Assembly: GCF_002160955.1 (NCBI RefSeq)
Contig: NZ_NFLN01000003.1
Span: 234,357 to 298,356, forward strand
Direction of reading: 5' to 3'
Length of the DNA stretch: 64,000 bases
DNA from: Gemmiger sp. An120
GTDB taxonomy: Bacteria; Bacillota; Clostridia; Oscillospirales; Ruminococcaceae
Shown here one piece after another: positions 52,926 through 63,533 of the stretch. Position 1 is the stretch's first letter; each line of letters starts with the position of its first letter. A program made the translations under genes and the position numbers. A model generated the notes under the pieces. It saw nothing but the letters and a program-made list of their open reading frames with translations, did no database searches and was not told where the DNA came from.

Positions 52926-53714
52926 TCAAAACTCCAATACAGGGCTGGGCTCGTTGCGGCGCTGGGCCTGCACCACCACGTCCGGTTCCGGGATCACGCC
53001 GGCGGCCAGCAGAGCCTTGCGCACCGCTTCCAGCGCCAGTTCCGGGGTGTTGTTCTCCTTGCTCAGATGGCACAGGGCGATCTTTTTGCAGCCCGTCTGC
53101 ACCAGTTCCAGCACCTTGGCCGCGCACTCCGGGTTGGACAGGTGGCCAAAGGGCGAGGCAATGCGGGTTTTCAGGTAATAGGGATAGCTGCCGTGCTGCA
53201 GGCTGTAGGGGTCGTAGTTGGCCTCCAGCGCCACCAGATCCGCCCCGGCCAGGCTGGTATGTACCGTCTCGGTCAGCTGGCCCAGGTCGGTGGCGATGGC
53301 CATGACCTTGCCGTCCGGCGTGGCGATCCGGTACCCGCAGCAGGGCACGTCGTGGGGGGTGGGAAATGCGGTGACCGTAAAGTCCCCGATCTGTTCCGGG
53401 CGGCCGCCCACCGCGATCAGCTGGGCCGCCGCGGGCAGGTCGCCCCGGTTTGCCAGAAAATCCAGGGTTTCCGGCAAACCGAACACCGGCACATCGTAGT
53501 GTTTCAGAAACACCTTAAGCCCGGCGATATGGTCGGAGTGCTCATGGGTGATGAGGATGCCCTGCAGATCCCGCACCGACAGGCCCAGATCCTTGAGCGC
53601 GCCGGTGGTGATACGGCAGCTTTTGCCCATATCGACAAGCAGATAGCCCTGGCCGCTGCGTACCAGGCCGCAGTTGCCGGAGGAACCGGAATACAGGGTA
53701 GTAAAACTGGCCAT
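52926..53714 (-). CDS. walJ: metallo-beta-lactamase fold hydrolase, WalJ/YycJ family
   Basis: The 262-residue protein begins MASFTTLYSGSSGNCGLV, as in YycJ, with the metal site THEHSDHIAGL near residue 55 and ATDLGQLT near 141. YycJ-type proteins are thought to be exonucleases that link replication with cell-wall control. Here the WalRK two-component genes are absent from the neighbourhood, but rlmH follows as in the classical locus. Confidence 0.9.
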   Translation of the reverse strand: MASFTTLYSGSSGNCGLVRSGQGYLLVDMGKSCRITTGALKDLGLSVRDLQGILITHEHSDHIAGLKVFLKHYDVPVFGLPETLDFLANRGDLPAAAQLIAVGGRPEQIGDFTVTAFPTPHDVPCCGYRIATPDGKVMAIATDLGQLTETVHTSLAGADLVALEANYDPYSLQHGSYPYYLKTRIASPFGHLSNPECAAKVLELVQTGCKKIALCHLSKENNTPELALEAVRKALLAAGVIPEPDVVVQAQRRNEPSPVLEF

Positions 53715-53803
53715 CGTTCACCTCATGCCGCCCGGCGGGCGGTGTGTCAAAACAGGATAAAAAACCGGGGACGCACACCGCGCCCCCGGACGGAAAAACT
53801 GGA

Positions 53804-55087
53804 TCACAGCGCCTGCGGCATGGCGGGCGCGGGCATGGATACCCGGCGTACATCGGCGCCCAGGCCCTGCAGTTTGCCCACCAGATTCTCGTAGCCGCGC
53901 TCGATATGGGCGATCTCCTCGATCTCGCTGGTGCCGTTGGCAGACAGCGCCGCCACCACCAGCGCCGCACCGGCCCGCAGATCGGAGGCCCGCAGCGGAG
54001 CTGCCAGCAGTTCCGGCACGCCCTCGATTACCGCCACCTGGCCGTCCACCTGGATGTTGGCACCCATGCGGATCAGCTCGTCCACATAGCGGAACCGGTT
54101 CTCCCAGATGCCTTCGGTGATGATGGAGGTACCCCGGGCGATGGTCAGCAGCACCGTCATCAGCGGCTGCATATCGGTGGGGAAGCCCGGATGGGGCATG
54201 GTCTTGATCTTGAGGGGCAGCAGATCGCCGTTGCGGTAGACCCGCACCGCGTCGTCAAACTCCTCCACGGTGGCGCCCGCCAGCTCCAGCTTGGCGGTGA
54301 TCGGCTCCAGATGCTTGGGGATCACGTTGCGGATCAGCACGTTGCCGCCGGTCATGGCCGCGGCCACCATAAAGCTGCCCGCCTCGATCTGGTCGGGGAT
54401 GATGGAATAGGTGCAGCCATGCATGGCCTTGACACCCCGGATCTTGATGCAGTCGGTGCCGGCGCCGCGCACATCCGCGCCCATCATGTTCAGGAAGTTG
54501 GCCAGGTCCACGATGTGGGGTTCCTTGGCCACATTCTCCAGCACGGTCTGGCCCTCAGCCAGCACGGCGCTGAGCATGGCGTTCATGGTAGCGCCCACCG
54601 ACACGGTGTCAAAGAACACATGGGCGCCCTGCAGCCGGTCGCTCTCCACATGGATACGGCCGTACTCCACCGAGTCGGACGCGCCCAGAGCGGTAAAGGC
54701 TTTCAGGTGCTGGTCGATGGGGCGGGGGCCCAGGTCACAGCCGCCGGGCATGGCCACCTGTGCCGAGCCGAACCGGCCCAGCAGCGCCCCCAGGAAGTAA
54801 TAGCTGGCGCGCATCTGCCGGGACAGATCGTCCGGCACGGCGGCGCAGCTGATGTGGGTGGTGTCAATTTCGTAGCAGTTTTTGTTGAGCATCCGCACCC
54901 GGGCGCCCAGCGCCGACAGGATGCGCAGCGACACCAGCACGTCGCTGATGGCAGGCAGGTTTTCCACAACACAAACATCGGCCGCCAGAATGGTGGCCGG
55001 CAGGATCGCAACGGCGGCATTCTTGGCCCCGCTGATGGATACCTCGCCCACCAGCGGCTTACCGCCCTGAATCACGAATTTTTCCAA
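53804..55087 (-). CDS. murA: UDP-N-acetylglucosamine 1-carboxyvinyltransferase (MurA)
   Basis: The 427-residue protein catalyses the first committed step of peptidoglycan synthesis. SISGAKNAAVAILPA near 18 contains the conserved Lys and Asn, and the catalytic cysteine is Cys117 in MPGGCDLGPRPID, so the enzyme should be fosfomycin-sensitive in principle. EGIWENRFRYVDELIRMGA is a further signature. Translation probably starts at the TTG at 55087 behind AGGGGAG, since upstream ATGs give an atypical N-terminus. Confidence 0.95.
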   Translation of the reverse strand: MEKFVIQGGKPLVGEVSISGAKNAAVAILPATILAADVCVVENLPAISDVLVSLRILSALGARVRMLNKNCYEIDTTHISCAAVPDDLSRQMRASYYFLGALLGRFGSAQVAMPGGCDLGPRPIDQHLKAFTALGASDSVEYGRIHVESDRLQGAHVFFDTVSVGATMNAMLSAVLAEGQTVLENVAKEPHIVDLANFLNMMGADVRGAGTDCIKIRGVKAMHGCTYSIIPDQIEAGSFMVAAAMTGGNVLIRNVIPKHLEPITAKLELAGATVEEFDDAVRVYRNGDLLPLKIKTMPHPGFPTDMQPLMTVLLTIARGTSIITEGIWENRFRYVDELIRMGANIQVDGQVAVIEGVPELLAAPLRASDLRAGAALVVAALSANGTSEIEEIAHIERGYENLVGKLQGLGADVRRVSMPAPAMPQAL

Positions 55088-55183
55088 AGCGCAAACTCCC
55101 CTTTGAGGTTGCCGGACGTGGCCGGTAAAGGCCTGCCGTCCGTGGATTGGGCCGGCGGCGTAAAGCCGCCCGTCAACTGTCTT

Positions 55184-55211
55184 ATTATACACCATTTCAC
55201 ATAAGAATCAA
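55184..55211 (-). promoter_or_regulatory. promoter of murA
   Basis: On the reverse strand TTGATT (55211-55206), 16 bases, TATAAT (55189-55184), about 95 bases before the TTG start. Confidence 0.65.
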
Positions 55212-55297
55212 ACCCCTGGGCTTATTCTTTACGAAATTGTTGCTTCTATGCTTCCGGTTTGCCCATGCCGGCAACATTTTGGCGGATCCAACAAAAA

Positions 55298-55337
55298 TCG
55301 GGCGCGGATTTGGTAAAATCACCAGGTCTGCGCCCGA
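55298..55337 (-). terminator. terminator downstream of the first M23 peptidase gene
   Basis: On the reverse strand TCGGGCGCAGA pairs with TCCGCGCCCGA, followed by TTTTTGTT. It ends the M23 transcript before the murA promoter. Confidence 0.75.
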
Positions 55338-55354
55338 AGTATGCCGGATTCTGT

Positions 55355-56884
55355 TTACATATTGGGGAAGTAGTTCCGGGCGCTGACCCGAACGCCTCCC
55401 ACATACAATTCAAAGTGACAATGGTTGCCGAAGGAATTGCCGGTGTTGCCCACCGCGCCGATCACATCGCCCTGGGACACATACTGCCCATAGCTTACAT
55501 ACAGCTTGCTGCAGTGGGCATACAGGGTGCGCAGGCCATTGCCGTGGTCGATGATGATGTAGTTGCCGTAGCTGTAATGCCAGCCGGCAGTAATCACCCG
55601 GCCGTCCGCTGCTGCCAGAATATCCTGCCCCGCGTTGGCGCAGATATCCGCGCCGGTGTGCCCGGCGCTCATCCAGCGGCTTACATACTTGTAGTTGGGC
55701 ACCGGCCAGAGCAGCGTACCGTAGCCCGGCACCTCCACCAGCGAGCCTGCCGGCATCCGGCTGCCGATCACGATCTGCTCGGTAACCGGCTCGGTGAGGG
55801 TAACGCTTTCCACGATCTCCTCGGTGGTGACCCCGTTTTCGGTGATATAATCCACCGTGACCTGGGCGGACCCTGCCTGCCCGGCCTGGACCGTCTGCAC
55901 CGAGCCCCAGCGGTAATCCTCCGACCGGGTGGTGACCGTCTCGTAGGGGATCTCCCGGATCTCCACCGCCCGGCGGACGGTGCGCAGACCGAACAGGTCC
56001 GTATTGGAGAGAGCCTCCTGCACCGCTGTTTCATCCGAGATATCGCTGGTAAAGTAGATGCCCTCCTGCAGTTCCACGTCCCGGATAAACTCGGCTTCGC
56101 TGCCCTCCCCTGCCGCGTCGGCGGCGGTGGTCTTGAGGGCTTCCAGCGCCTGCCGCAGCCCGGAGGCATCGTCGCTGACCAGCACCAGTTCCCCGTCCAC
56201 ATACACGGCAGCGCCGGGCTGGATCTCACTGTGAGACATCTCCAGCAGGGTGCGGGCCAGGGTCTCCTGATCCAGCAGTTCCTCCGGATCTACCGCCAGA
56301 GTATAGTCGGCCGTGATCTGCCACTGGCTGCTGCGGTCCAGGGATACAATGTTCTGCTGCAGGGTGTTTTTAGCCGCTTCCAGCACATCTTCGCTCTGCA
56401 CATAGCCCACCAGTTCGCCGTTGACCTCCACCGCCAGCGAAAAGCTGCGGTTCAGGGTATGGCGCACCGTAAACACAAACAGTCCCAATGCCAGCAGCGG
56501 CATAATGTACCGGCCTGCCCGCACCGCCAGATAACCGTACAGGCGTACCCCGCGATGGAAATAGAGCAGGCCGCCAGCCAGCGCCCGGGGGGTACCGCGG
56601 GCCTGTTTTTCCTCCTGCACATAGGCATGGATGGAACGCATCCCGTGGGCAAACCGGACAAAGGGCGCGGCCAGGTCCCGGCCCACGCCCACAAGGCCCT
56701 CCCATACCGGATGCAGGAACCGGGCGGAAAAAGCCCGGCCCCGGGCCGCCGCCCCATTCCAGACACGGCGGGCGCCGCGGGCCAGATTGCAGGCCGTGCT
56801 CTCGCCCCAGAAGCCAAGCAGGTACGCCGCCTGCCCCAGCGCCCAGCCCGCCCTGCGGGCTGCCTGTGCCGGTTGGATCCGCAT
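55355..56884 (-). CDS. M23 peptidase with G5 domain, membrane anchored (paralogue 1)
   Basis: The 509-residue protein has a basic cytoplasmic N-terminal region of about 125 residues and one membrane helix (YIMPLLALGLFVFTV). A beta-rich extracellular part follows, then a G5 domain (about 305-375, REIPYETVTTRSEDY onward) and an M23 LytM-type endopeptidase. Zinc ligands are visible in GHTGADIC and GNHCHFELYV. It probably cuts or remodels peptidoglycan. AAAGGAGG precedes the ATG. It differs from the paralogue at 58116 by lacking the LysM domain before G5. Confidence 0.9.
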   Translation of the reverse strand: MRIQPAQAARRAGWALGQAAYLLGFWGESTACNLARGARRVWNGAAARGRAFSARFLHPVWEGLVGVGRDLAAPFVRFAHGMRSIHAYVQEEKQARGTPRALAGGLLYFHRGVRLYGYLAVRAGRYIMPLLALGLFVFTVRHTLNRSFSLAVEVNGELVGYVQSEDVLEAAKNTLQQNIVSLDRSSQWQITADYTLAVDPEELLDQETLARTLLEMSHSEIQPGAAVYVDGELVLVSDDASGLRQALEALKTTAADAAGEGSEAEFIRDVELQEGIYFTSDISDETAVQEALSNTDLFGLRTVRRAVEIREIPYETVTTRSEDYRWGSVQTVQAGQAGSAQVTVDYITENGVTTEEIVESVTLTEPVTEQIVIGSRMPAGSLVEVPGYGTLLWPVPNYKYVSRWMSAGHTGADICANAGQDILAAADGRVITAGWHYSYGNYIIIDHGNGLRTLYAHCSKLYVSYGQYVSQGDVIGAVGNTGNSFGNHCHFELYVGGVRVSARNYFPNM

Positions 56885-57053
56885 ACCGTTTTCGCCTCCT
56901 TTGCAGTGTACAAACCGACAGCCGGGCTGTGGAGCCCGGCCGTCGGTCAGGGTAATTTGTTTCTACCAGTATACCAGTTTTTCACCGCCGCGCCAACCCG
57001 CCCGGGGAAAAAATCGCCGGTTTTTCACCAAGGATTCACGCCCGGTTCACAAA

Positions 57054-57950
57054 TCAGGCCGCCGAAGAGGGGACGGAAGAAGCCTCGGCGGAGGGGGCCG
57101 GCGTGGGCTCAGGCGCGGGTTCTTTCGGGGTAATAACCACCGCCCGGCTGCCCATGGCGGTGAAGATTTCCATGAATTTCTGCTGACGCACACTCTCGTA
57201 GGTTTCCAGCGGATCGGACAGGTAGAACTGATTGTCCTCATAGCCGGTCAGCACCAGACAGTGCACGTCCACCAGCGGGGTATACGTCTCGCCGGAGGCA
57301 GTGGTCCAGGACCATTTGCTGCTCTCCCGCACGTCCTTGAAATCGATGGTGGCCCACACCAGCACCGGGTTGCCGGCGGCCAGCTGCTCGGCCAGGCCCG
57401 CGGCATCCACGCCGGTGATGTCGGTCACCTCCCAGGCATCCGCCTGGCCCTGGGCGGCCAGATACTTCTCGGCCGCCTGGATGATCGGCCCCTGGAAGCA
57501 GTAGAAGCCGCAGCTTTCGCCGCTGCTCTGGGACGGGTCGCCCATGAACTCCACCTCCGGGTCGGCGCCGTAGAATTTTTCCGACCGGGGCAGGTAATCT
57601 TCGGCCATGGTCATCTTGTCCACGTCAAAGCCCAGATACTGCAGCAGCATGGTCAGGCTGGTGATCTCGCAGCCGTTGGGCAGTTCCGGGTTCTGGCCGA
57701 TGACCGGCACATCCAGATGCACCGAGGCGGGCAGCGGCAGCTGCTGAGGGCCATCAGAGCTAGAGGCGGCCGTCTGGGACTGGCTGGAGGAACTCTGGCC
57801 GGAAACGCCCTCTATTACCGGGGCGTTGTAGGCGCTGTTCTGCTTTGCCAGCATGGTGCCGATAAAGGTAAGCACCACCGCGCAGGCCAGCAGCATGGCC
57901 AGTGTGGCCAGCAGCCGGGCCGACGAACGGGAATTGCGGTTGTTCTGCAT
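57054..57950 (-). CDS. C39-like cysteine peptidase, membrane anchored
   Basis: The 298-residue protein has an N-terminal membrane helix (residues 14-36), a Ser/Gln linker, and a peptidase_C39_2 domain: catalytic Cys94 in LPNGCEITSLTMLL, His230 in DVHCLVLTGYED and Asp246 in LSDPLETY. Residues after 280 are a Pro/Ala/Ser tail. It should act outside the cell. GGGAGG selects ATG 57950. It stands between two M23 peptidases, all on the same strand, though terminators lie between them. Confidence 0.88.
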   Translation of the reverse strand: MQNNRNSRSSARLLATLAMLLACAVVLTFIGTMLAKQNSAYNAPVIEGVSGQSSSSQSQTAASSSDGPQQLPLPASVHLDVPVIGQNPELPNGCEITSLTMLLQYLGFDVDKMTMAEDYLPRSEKFYGADPEVEFMGDPSQSSGESCGFYCFQGPIIQAAEKYLAAQGQADAWEVTDITGVDAAGLAEQLAAGNPVLVWATIDFKDVRESSKWSWTTASGETYTPLVDVHCLVLTGYEDNQFYLSDPLETYESVRQQKFMEIFTAMGSRAVVITPKEPAPEPTPAPSAEASSVPSSAA

Positions 57951-58048
57951 GGTTGTATCCTCCCGGCGCAAGATCGCCGTTGTTTGAAAAGGGTCGGCCC
58001 AAAGGCCGTCATGTTTATTATACCGGGCCGGGCAGCCCAGTGCAAGCG

Positions 58049-58083
58049 AAAAGCCCCGGCTGACCAGAGCGGTCGGCCGGGGC
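58049..58083 (-). terminator. terminator after the second M23 peptidase gene
   Basis: On the reverse strand GCCCCGGCCGACC pairs with GGTCAGCCGGGGC, followed by TTTTCG. It lies 33 bases after the stop at 58116. Confidence 0.8.
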
Positions 58084-58115
58084 CTGTTTGGTTTTACCCG
58101 TTTCTGTTGCTTCGA

Positions 58116-59891
58116 TCAGCCCACATAATTGTAGGGGTTGACGCGCACACCGTTTACATAAACTTCGAAGTGCAGATGGGTACCGGTGGAACGGCCGGAA
58201 GAGCCCATATAGCCGATCAGCTGGCCCTTTTCCACACTCTGGCCCCGGCTGACCGCGGTGCCAGACATATGGGCGTACATAGTCTGGTAGCCGTTGCCGT
58301 GGTTGATGCGCACGCAGATGCCGTAGCTCCAGTGCTCCTGCCCGCTGCCGGCGGTGGTGACCACGCCGCTGTCGGCGGCATAGATGGGCGCGCCGTAGTA
58401 GCTCAGAATATCCAGACCGTAGTGGCTGCCGCCAAAGCCGCGGCTGAGCCGGTAGCTGCTGGGTACCGGCCAGGAGAAGATGCCCGAACCCAACTGACCA
58501 ATGCTGCCATCCGGGCGACGTGTGCCCTTAATGACCTCTTTGTTGACCGCCTCCTGGAGAACTGTTTCATTGAGTACAACTTCCTGCTGAAGTACGCCAT
58601 CAATGTAATAAAAGTCGGATTCGATCTGTTTCAGGCCATTCGAGCCTTCCTGCACCACCTTCATGGTGCCCCAGGAGTAGTCGCCGGATTCAGTGGTAAC
58701 AGTCTGGAACGGAATCTCTTCCGTATACACCTTATGCTCCACCACCTGCACCGGCAGATAGTCGCGGGACTGGGTCACCAGCACCTGGTCGCCCACAAAC
58801 AGGCTGTCCAGAATATCCGGGTTCAGCGCCACCAGCTCGTTCAGGGTGATGTCGTTCTTCTTGGCAATACCGCTGGGGGTATCGCCCTTGACCACGGTGT
58901 AATAGACGTCCGCCTGTTCCTCCCCATGGATAAGGGCATCGATCTCGCTGTAGTCCACGATGGAGTCGGTAAAATAGATACCGTCCACCAGTTCCACGTC
59001 CTTGACGAACTCCACGCGGATGTTCTCGTTGTCCGGCTGCTCGTAAGGCGCCTTGATCTCTTCCAGCGCGGCCTCCAGCTTATCCCCCTCGGTGGTAACG
59101 GCCACAATAGCCCCGTCCACATAGAGGGCGGTAGCCTCCTGGATCTCACTGCCGGAGGCCTGCAGGATGGCGTCGGTCATATGGGTCTCGTCCATCACCG
59201 GGCCGCTTCGCACCGAAAGCGAATAGGCAGGGGTAACGGTCCATTCCCGGCCGGAGGTACTGGTGGCGATACGGGCCTGCAGGTCGGAGCGGGCGGCATC
59301 AAATACGGCCTCGCTCTCCACATAGCCTACTACGCTGCCGTCCACCTCCACCGCCAGCACGTACTGATAATCCATCACGGTGCGCACGGTGTACACAAAG
59401 ACAGCCAGCGCCACCAGCGGCACCACATAGGCCATCGAACGGCGCACCAGCGGAAAATACATCCGGGTACCGCGCCACAGGTAGGCAAAGCCCTCCTTGG
59501 CGGCACGGGCCTTGCCGAACTGCTGCGCCTGCTCCTTTACATGGGCGCGGATGTTGCGCATGCCGTGGGCAAACCGGCGGAAGGGGGCGGTAAATTCGTC
59601 CGCCATGCCCTTAGCAGCACCGGCTATGTACCCGCCGACGATGCGGCCCACACGGCCCAGCACGCGGCGAAGATCGGCAGCAGTTTCACGGGTCCACCGG
59701 ACCGCGCACAGGCCGGTATATTCACCCCAGTAACCCAGCTGATACAAAGCCCAGCCCACCGCACGTCCGGCGGAGGTGGAGGCAGCGCGCTCCAGCACAG
59801 CCAGAAGCTTAACGCGCAGCGAGGCGGATCGGTCCGTTTTGGGGCCCGTTTCGGGCCCGCCGCTCCGGGGCGGCGTCATGGTCGGTTCCAT
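58116..59891 (-). CDS. M23 peptidase with LysM and G5 domains, membrane anchored (paralogue 2)
   Basis: The 591-residue protein has the same plan as the 55355 product: a cytoplasmic N-terminus with a closely similar segment (FAHGMRNIRAHVKEQ against FAHGMRSIHAYVQEE), one membrane helix (VVPLVALAVFVYTVRTV) and a beta-rich region. It then has LysM (VVKGDTPSGIAKKNDITLNE), G5, and M23 with GSHYGLDIL and GTHLHFEVYV. It likely binds and cleaves peptidoglycan. GTGAGG precedes ATG 59891. Confidence 0.92.
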   Translation of the reverse strand: MEPTMTPPRSGGPETGPKTDRSASLRVKLLAVLERAASTSAGRAVGWALYQLGYWGEYTGLCAVRWTRETAADLRRVLGRVGRIVGGYIAGAAKGMADEFTAPFRRFAHGMRNIRAHVKEQAQQFGKARAAKEGFAYLWRGTRMYFPLVRRSMAYVVPLVALAVFVYTVRTVMDYQYVLAVEVDGSVVGYVESEAVFDAARSDLQARIATSTSGREWTVTPAYSLSVRSGPVMDETHMTDAILQASGSEIQEATALYVDGAIVAVTTEGDKLEAALEEIKAPYEQPDNENIRVEFVKDVELVDGIYFTDSIVDYSEIDALIHGEEQADVYYTVVKGDTPSGIAKKNDITLNELVALNPDILDSLFVGDQVLVTQSRDYLPVQVVEHKVYTEEIPFQTVTTESGDYSWGTMKVVQEGSNGLKQIESDFYYIDGVLQQEVVLNETVLQEAVNKEVIKGTRRPDGSIGQLGSGIFSWPVPSSYRLSRGFGGSHYGLDILSYYGAPIYAADSGVVTTAGSGQEHWSYGICVRINHGNGYQTMYAHMSGTAVSRGQSVEKGQLIGYMGSSGRSTGTHLHFEVYVNGVRVNPYNYVG

Positions 59892-59914
59892 ATCCGTTTC
59901 CTCACTCCTTTCTG

Positions 59915-60808
59915 TTAGTCGCAGTCGGGCCAGGAAAGGCCCAGCGCCCGGCACAGCCCCGCTAAATCAGCGGGCGGCGGGCTGACAGCCCGCGCGGCAT
60001 CGCGGCCGGGCAGGCGCGGAAATGTCATGATCGCACAGTGCAGGGCCTGACGGCCCAGATACTCCCGGCTGCCGCCGTAGAGATCGTCCCCGGCCAGCGG
60101 GTGGCCGATATGGGAAAAATGCACCCGGATCTGGTGGGTGCGGCCGGTCTCCAGCCAGACGCGCACCAGGGCGCAGCCGCCGGATACGGCCACGGTTTCG
60201 TAATGGGTAACGGCCGGCTGCCCGGCCGGATCCACCCGGCGCAGCACAATGCTGCCGGGGGCGCGGTCGATGGGCAAGCGGATGGTGCCGGCGGCGGGCC
60301 GGGGCTGCCCCTGCACCACCGCGTAGTACACCTTCTGCACCGACGCCGCCAGCAGCGGCGCGGCCCAGGCGTTGCGGGCGCAGAGCACAAGACCGCTGGT
60401 GCCCGCGTCCAATCGGTTTACCGGGCGGAACGCACCGGTCTGGCCCCGCAAGGCCAGCAGCCCGGCATACTGGTTGCCCAGGGTGCCGTCGGCATAGCCC
60501 AGGGTGGGATGCACCGCCATGCCGGCGGGCTTGTCCAGCACCAGGGCGTGTTCATCCTCGTACCGGATGGAACAGGCAAAAGGTTCCGGCGGCAGCGCGC
60601 AGGGCGGTTCCGCCGGCAGCTGCACCGTAACCCGGGCCCCCTCCCCCACCAGTTCAAAGCCCTTGGCGGGGCGGCCGTCCACCCACACACAAGGGTCGGG
60701 CTGCCGCTTGAGGGCGCGGCGCAGGGTGGAGGAAAATCCCTGCCTTTGCAGAAAGCTGTCCAGCCGGATACCTGCCAGAGAGGCAGGCACGGTAAAACAC
60801 AGCTGCAT
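59915..60808 (-). CDS. RluA-family pseudouridine synthase
   Basis: The 297-residue protein has an S4-like N-terminus (GIRLDSFLQRQGFSSTLRRAL), the catalytic motif PVNRLDAGTSGLVL (Asp) near residue 153 and TGRTHQIRVHFSHIGHPLAG near 240. It isomerises uridine in ribosomal or transfer RNA; whether it is RluC, RluD or another member cannot be told. AAAGGAGG selects ATG 60808. It is followed 23 bases later by the M23 gene and so may be in the same transcript. Confidence 0.93.
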   Translation of the reverse strand: MQLCFTVPASLAGIRLDSFLQRQGFSSTLRRALKRQPDPCVWVDGRPAKGFELVGEGARVTVQLPAEPPCALPPEPFACSIRYEDEHALVLDKPAGMAVHPTLGYADGTLGNQYAGLLALRGQTGAFRPVNRLDAGTSGLVLCARNAWAAPLLAASVQKVYYAVVQGQPRPAAGTIRLPIDRAPGSIVLRRVDPAGQPAVTHYETVAVSGGCALVRVWLETGRTHQIRVHFSHIGHPLAGDDLYGGSREYLGRQALHCAIMTFPRLPGRDAARAVSPPPADLAGLCRALGLSWPDCD

Positions 60809-60848
60809 ACAGAGCCTCCTTTGCCAAACGCACACGCGATACACAGTC

Positions 60849-60877
60849 AGTATACCATACAGCGGGCTCTTTGGCAA
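60849..60877 (-). promoter_or_regulatory. promoter of the pseudouridine synthase gene
   Basis: On the reverse strand TTGCCA (60877-60872), 17 bases, TATACT (60854-60849). Confidence 0.7.
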
Positions 60878-60991
60878 ACCGGCCGGTCTGCTCCGATTTT
60901 CAGTTTACCACGGTTTTGACGGATTTGGCAACGAAAATCCTGTGATAATCCTGTGTAAAACGCCGATTGGGCGGATTTGGCACAAGAAAAA

Positions 60992-61022
60992 GCCCCGGCG
61001 GGCACAAGGCACCCGCCGGGGC
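60992..61022 (-). terminator. terminator of gdhA
   Basis: GCCCCGGCGGG and CCCGCCGGGGC pair perfectly; on the reverse strand TTTTTCTTG follows. It lies 28 bases after the gdhA stop. Confidence 0.9.
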
Positions 61023-61050
61023 GGTATACAACAAATTTCCAGGAAAAGGA

Positions 61051-62494
<1,444 letters not shown>

Positions 62495-62523
62495 CCCGCT
62501 AAAGCGCCCCCGTAACAAAAAAT

Positions 62524-62552
62524 TTGCAAATGCGGCAAATTTGTGGTATCAT
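62524..62552 (+). promoter_or_regulatory. promoter of rnpB
   Basis: TTGCAA (62524-62529), 17 bases, TATCAT (62547-62552), 5 bases before the first paired base of the RNA. Confidence 0.75.
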
Positions 62553-62557
62553 CCAGA

Positions 62558-62907
62558 CGGGAAACGAGTGGAACATACGGTGGCGGGGCGCTTTTGCGCT
62601 CTGAGGAAAGTCCGGGCTTCACAGGGGCATGGTAACTGCTAACGGCAGCCGGGGGCGACCCTAGGGATAGTGCAACAGAAATAGACCGCCCCGCCTTCGG
62701 GCGGAGCAAGGATGGAAAGGCGAGGTAAGAGCTCACCAGCGCACTGGCGACTTTGCGGCTATGTAAACCCTACCAGAAGCAACACCCGTATGGGACATAT
62801 GCGCTGCCCCGCGCGTCCCGGAGGTGGCACGAGCGATGCGGCAACGCACCGCCTAGACAGATCACCGTTTAATACAGAACCCGGCTTACGGTCCGGTCGT
62901 TTCCCGC
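62558..62907 (+). ncRNA. rnpB: RNase P RNA, bacterial class
   Basis: The catalytic RNA of RNase P is recognised by the universal blocks GAGGAAAGTCCGGGCTTC (near 62603), GGTAAGAGCTCACCAGC (62724 on) and ACAGAACCCGGCTTACG (62874 on). Helix P1 is formed by CGGGAAACGA (62558-62567) and TCGTTTCCCG (62897-62906). The total of about 350 bases is normal. It has its own promoter and terminator. Confidence 0.97.
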
Positions 62908-62942
62908 AGAAAGCCCCCTCCCGGTTCGGGAGGGGGCTTTCT
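62908..62942. terminator. terminator of rnpB, shared with the convergent BofA-like gene
   Basis: AGAAAGCCCCCTCCC and GGGAGGGGGCTTTCT are perfect 15-base arms. It begins one base after P1 and ends 10 bases before the BofA-like stop. Confidence 0.9.
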
Positions 62943-62952
62943 GCGTTCCGGA

Positions 62953-63210
62953 TCAGGGGGCAAACAGCCGCTGCAGCACCAGCAGGCCCGCCACGCCGGG
63001 CGCCCCCAGCACCACCGAGGCAAAGGCGGACAGGCCGTTTACCGCCACCGACACCCCGGTAAAGGGGGCCAGCAGGTTCACCGCGCCCAGTGCCCCCACC
63101 CCGCACAGGGCCCCGGCCACGCAGCGGCGCACCGGACGGCGGCAGCGGGCCGCCGCCCGGCTGACCAGCGCCGTGATCCCCACCGCCGCCGCCAGCCACA
63201 GCCCGGTCAC
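62953..63210 (-). CDS. BofA-family membrane protein (pro-sigmaK processing inhibitor-like)
   Basis: An 85-residue protein with two membrane helices. The C-terminal stretch GAVNLLAPFTGVSVAVNGLS, followed by ASVVLGAPGVAGLLVLQRLF, matches the BofA signature (N-x-GxxxxxN ... LGxPGV). In Bacillus BofA controls SpoIVFB during sporulation. The start is probably GTG 63210, behind AGGAGA and overlapping the DUF2508 stop; the frame extends upstream to 63261. Whether this organism sporulates is not shown by this gene alone. Confidence 0.82.
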   Translation of the reverse strand: MTGLWLAAAVGITALVSRAAARCRRPVRRCVAGALCGVGALGAVNLLAPFTGVSVAVNGLSAFASVVLGAPGVAGLLVLQRLFAP

Positions 63211-63428
63211 AGGGCTGTCTCCTGCTGCCGGGCCTGCCGCAGCAGGTACCGGTAACGGCACAGCAGCGCGGACCGTTCATAGATGCAGGCTTCGATCAGA
63301 TCGGGATCCTGTTCCAGGTCGTACTGGCTCTGGTTGTGGCGCAGCTCGTCCAGGCAGTCCCGCAGCGCCGTGCGCAGGGCAGGATCCGCGCCGGTTTGGG
63401 CAGGGCGTTTTTTCACGGCAAGGCTCAT
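63207..63428 (-). CDS. DUF2508 family protein (YaaL-like)
   Basis: The 73-residue protein has the YaaL pattern: an N-terminal basic stretch then YDLEQDPDLIEACIYERSAL and RYRYLLRQARQQ. In Bacillus yaaL and bofA are adjacent behind recR; here the same pair overlaps by 4 bases, and recR is not next to it. Function unknown. Confidence 0.85.
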   Translation of the reverse strand: MSLAVKKRPAQTGADPALRTALRDCLDELRHNQSQYDLEQDPDLIEACIYERSALLCRYRYLLRQARQQETAL

Positions 63429-63533
63429 GGGGCAGCATCCTTTCTCTTTCAGGGCGGGGCGTGTCCCGCCCGGTTCTGCTATGAGGATATGCCCAGAGCA
63501 TTGGCAAATATTCCCACGGATATGCCGCCCGAT

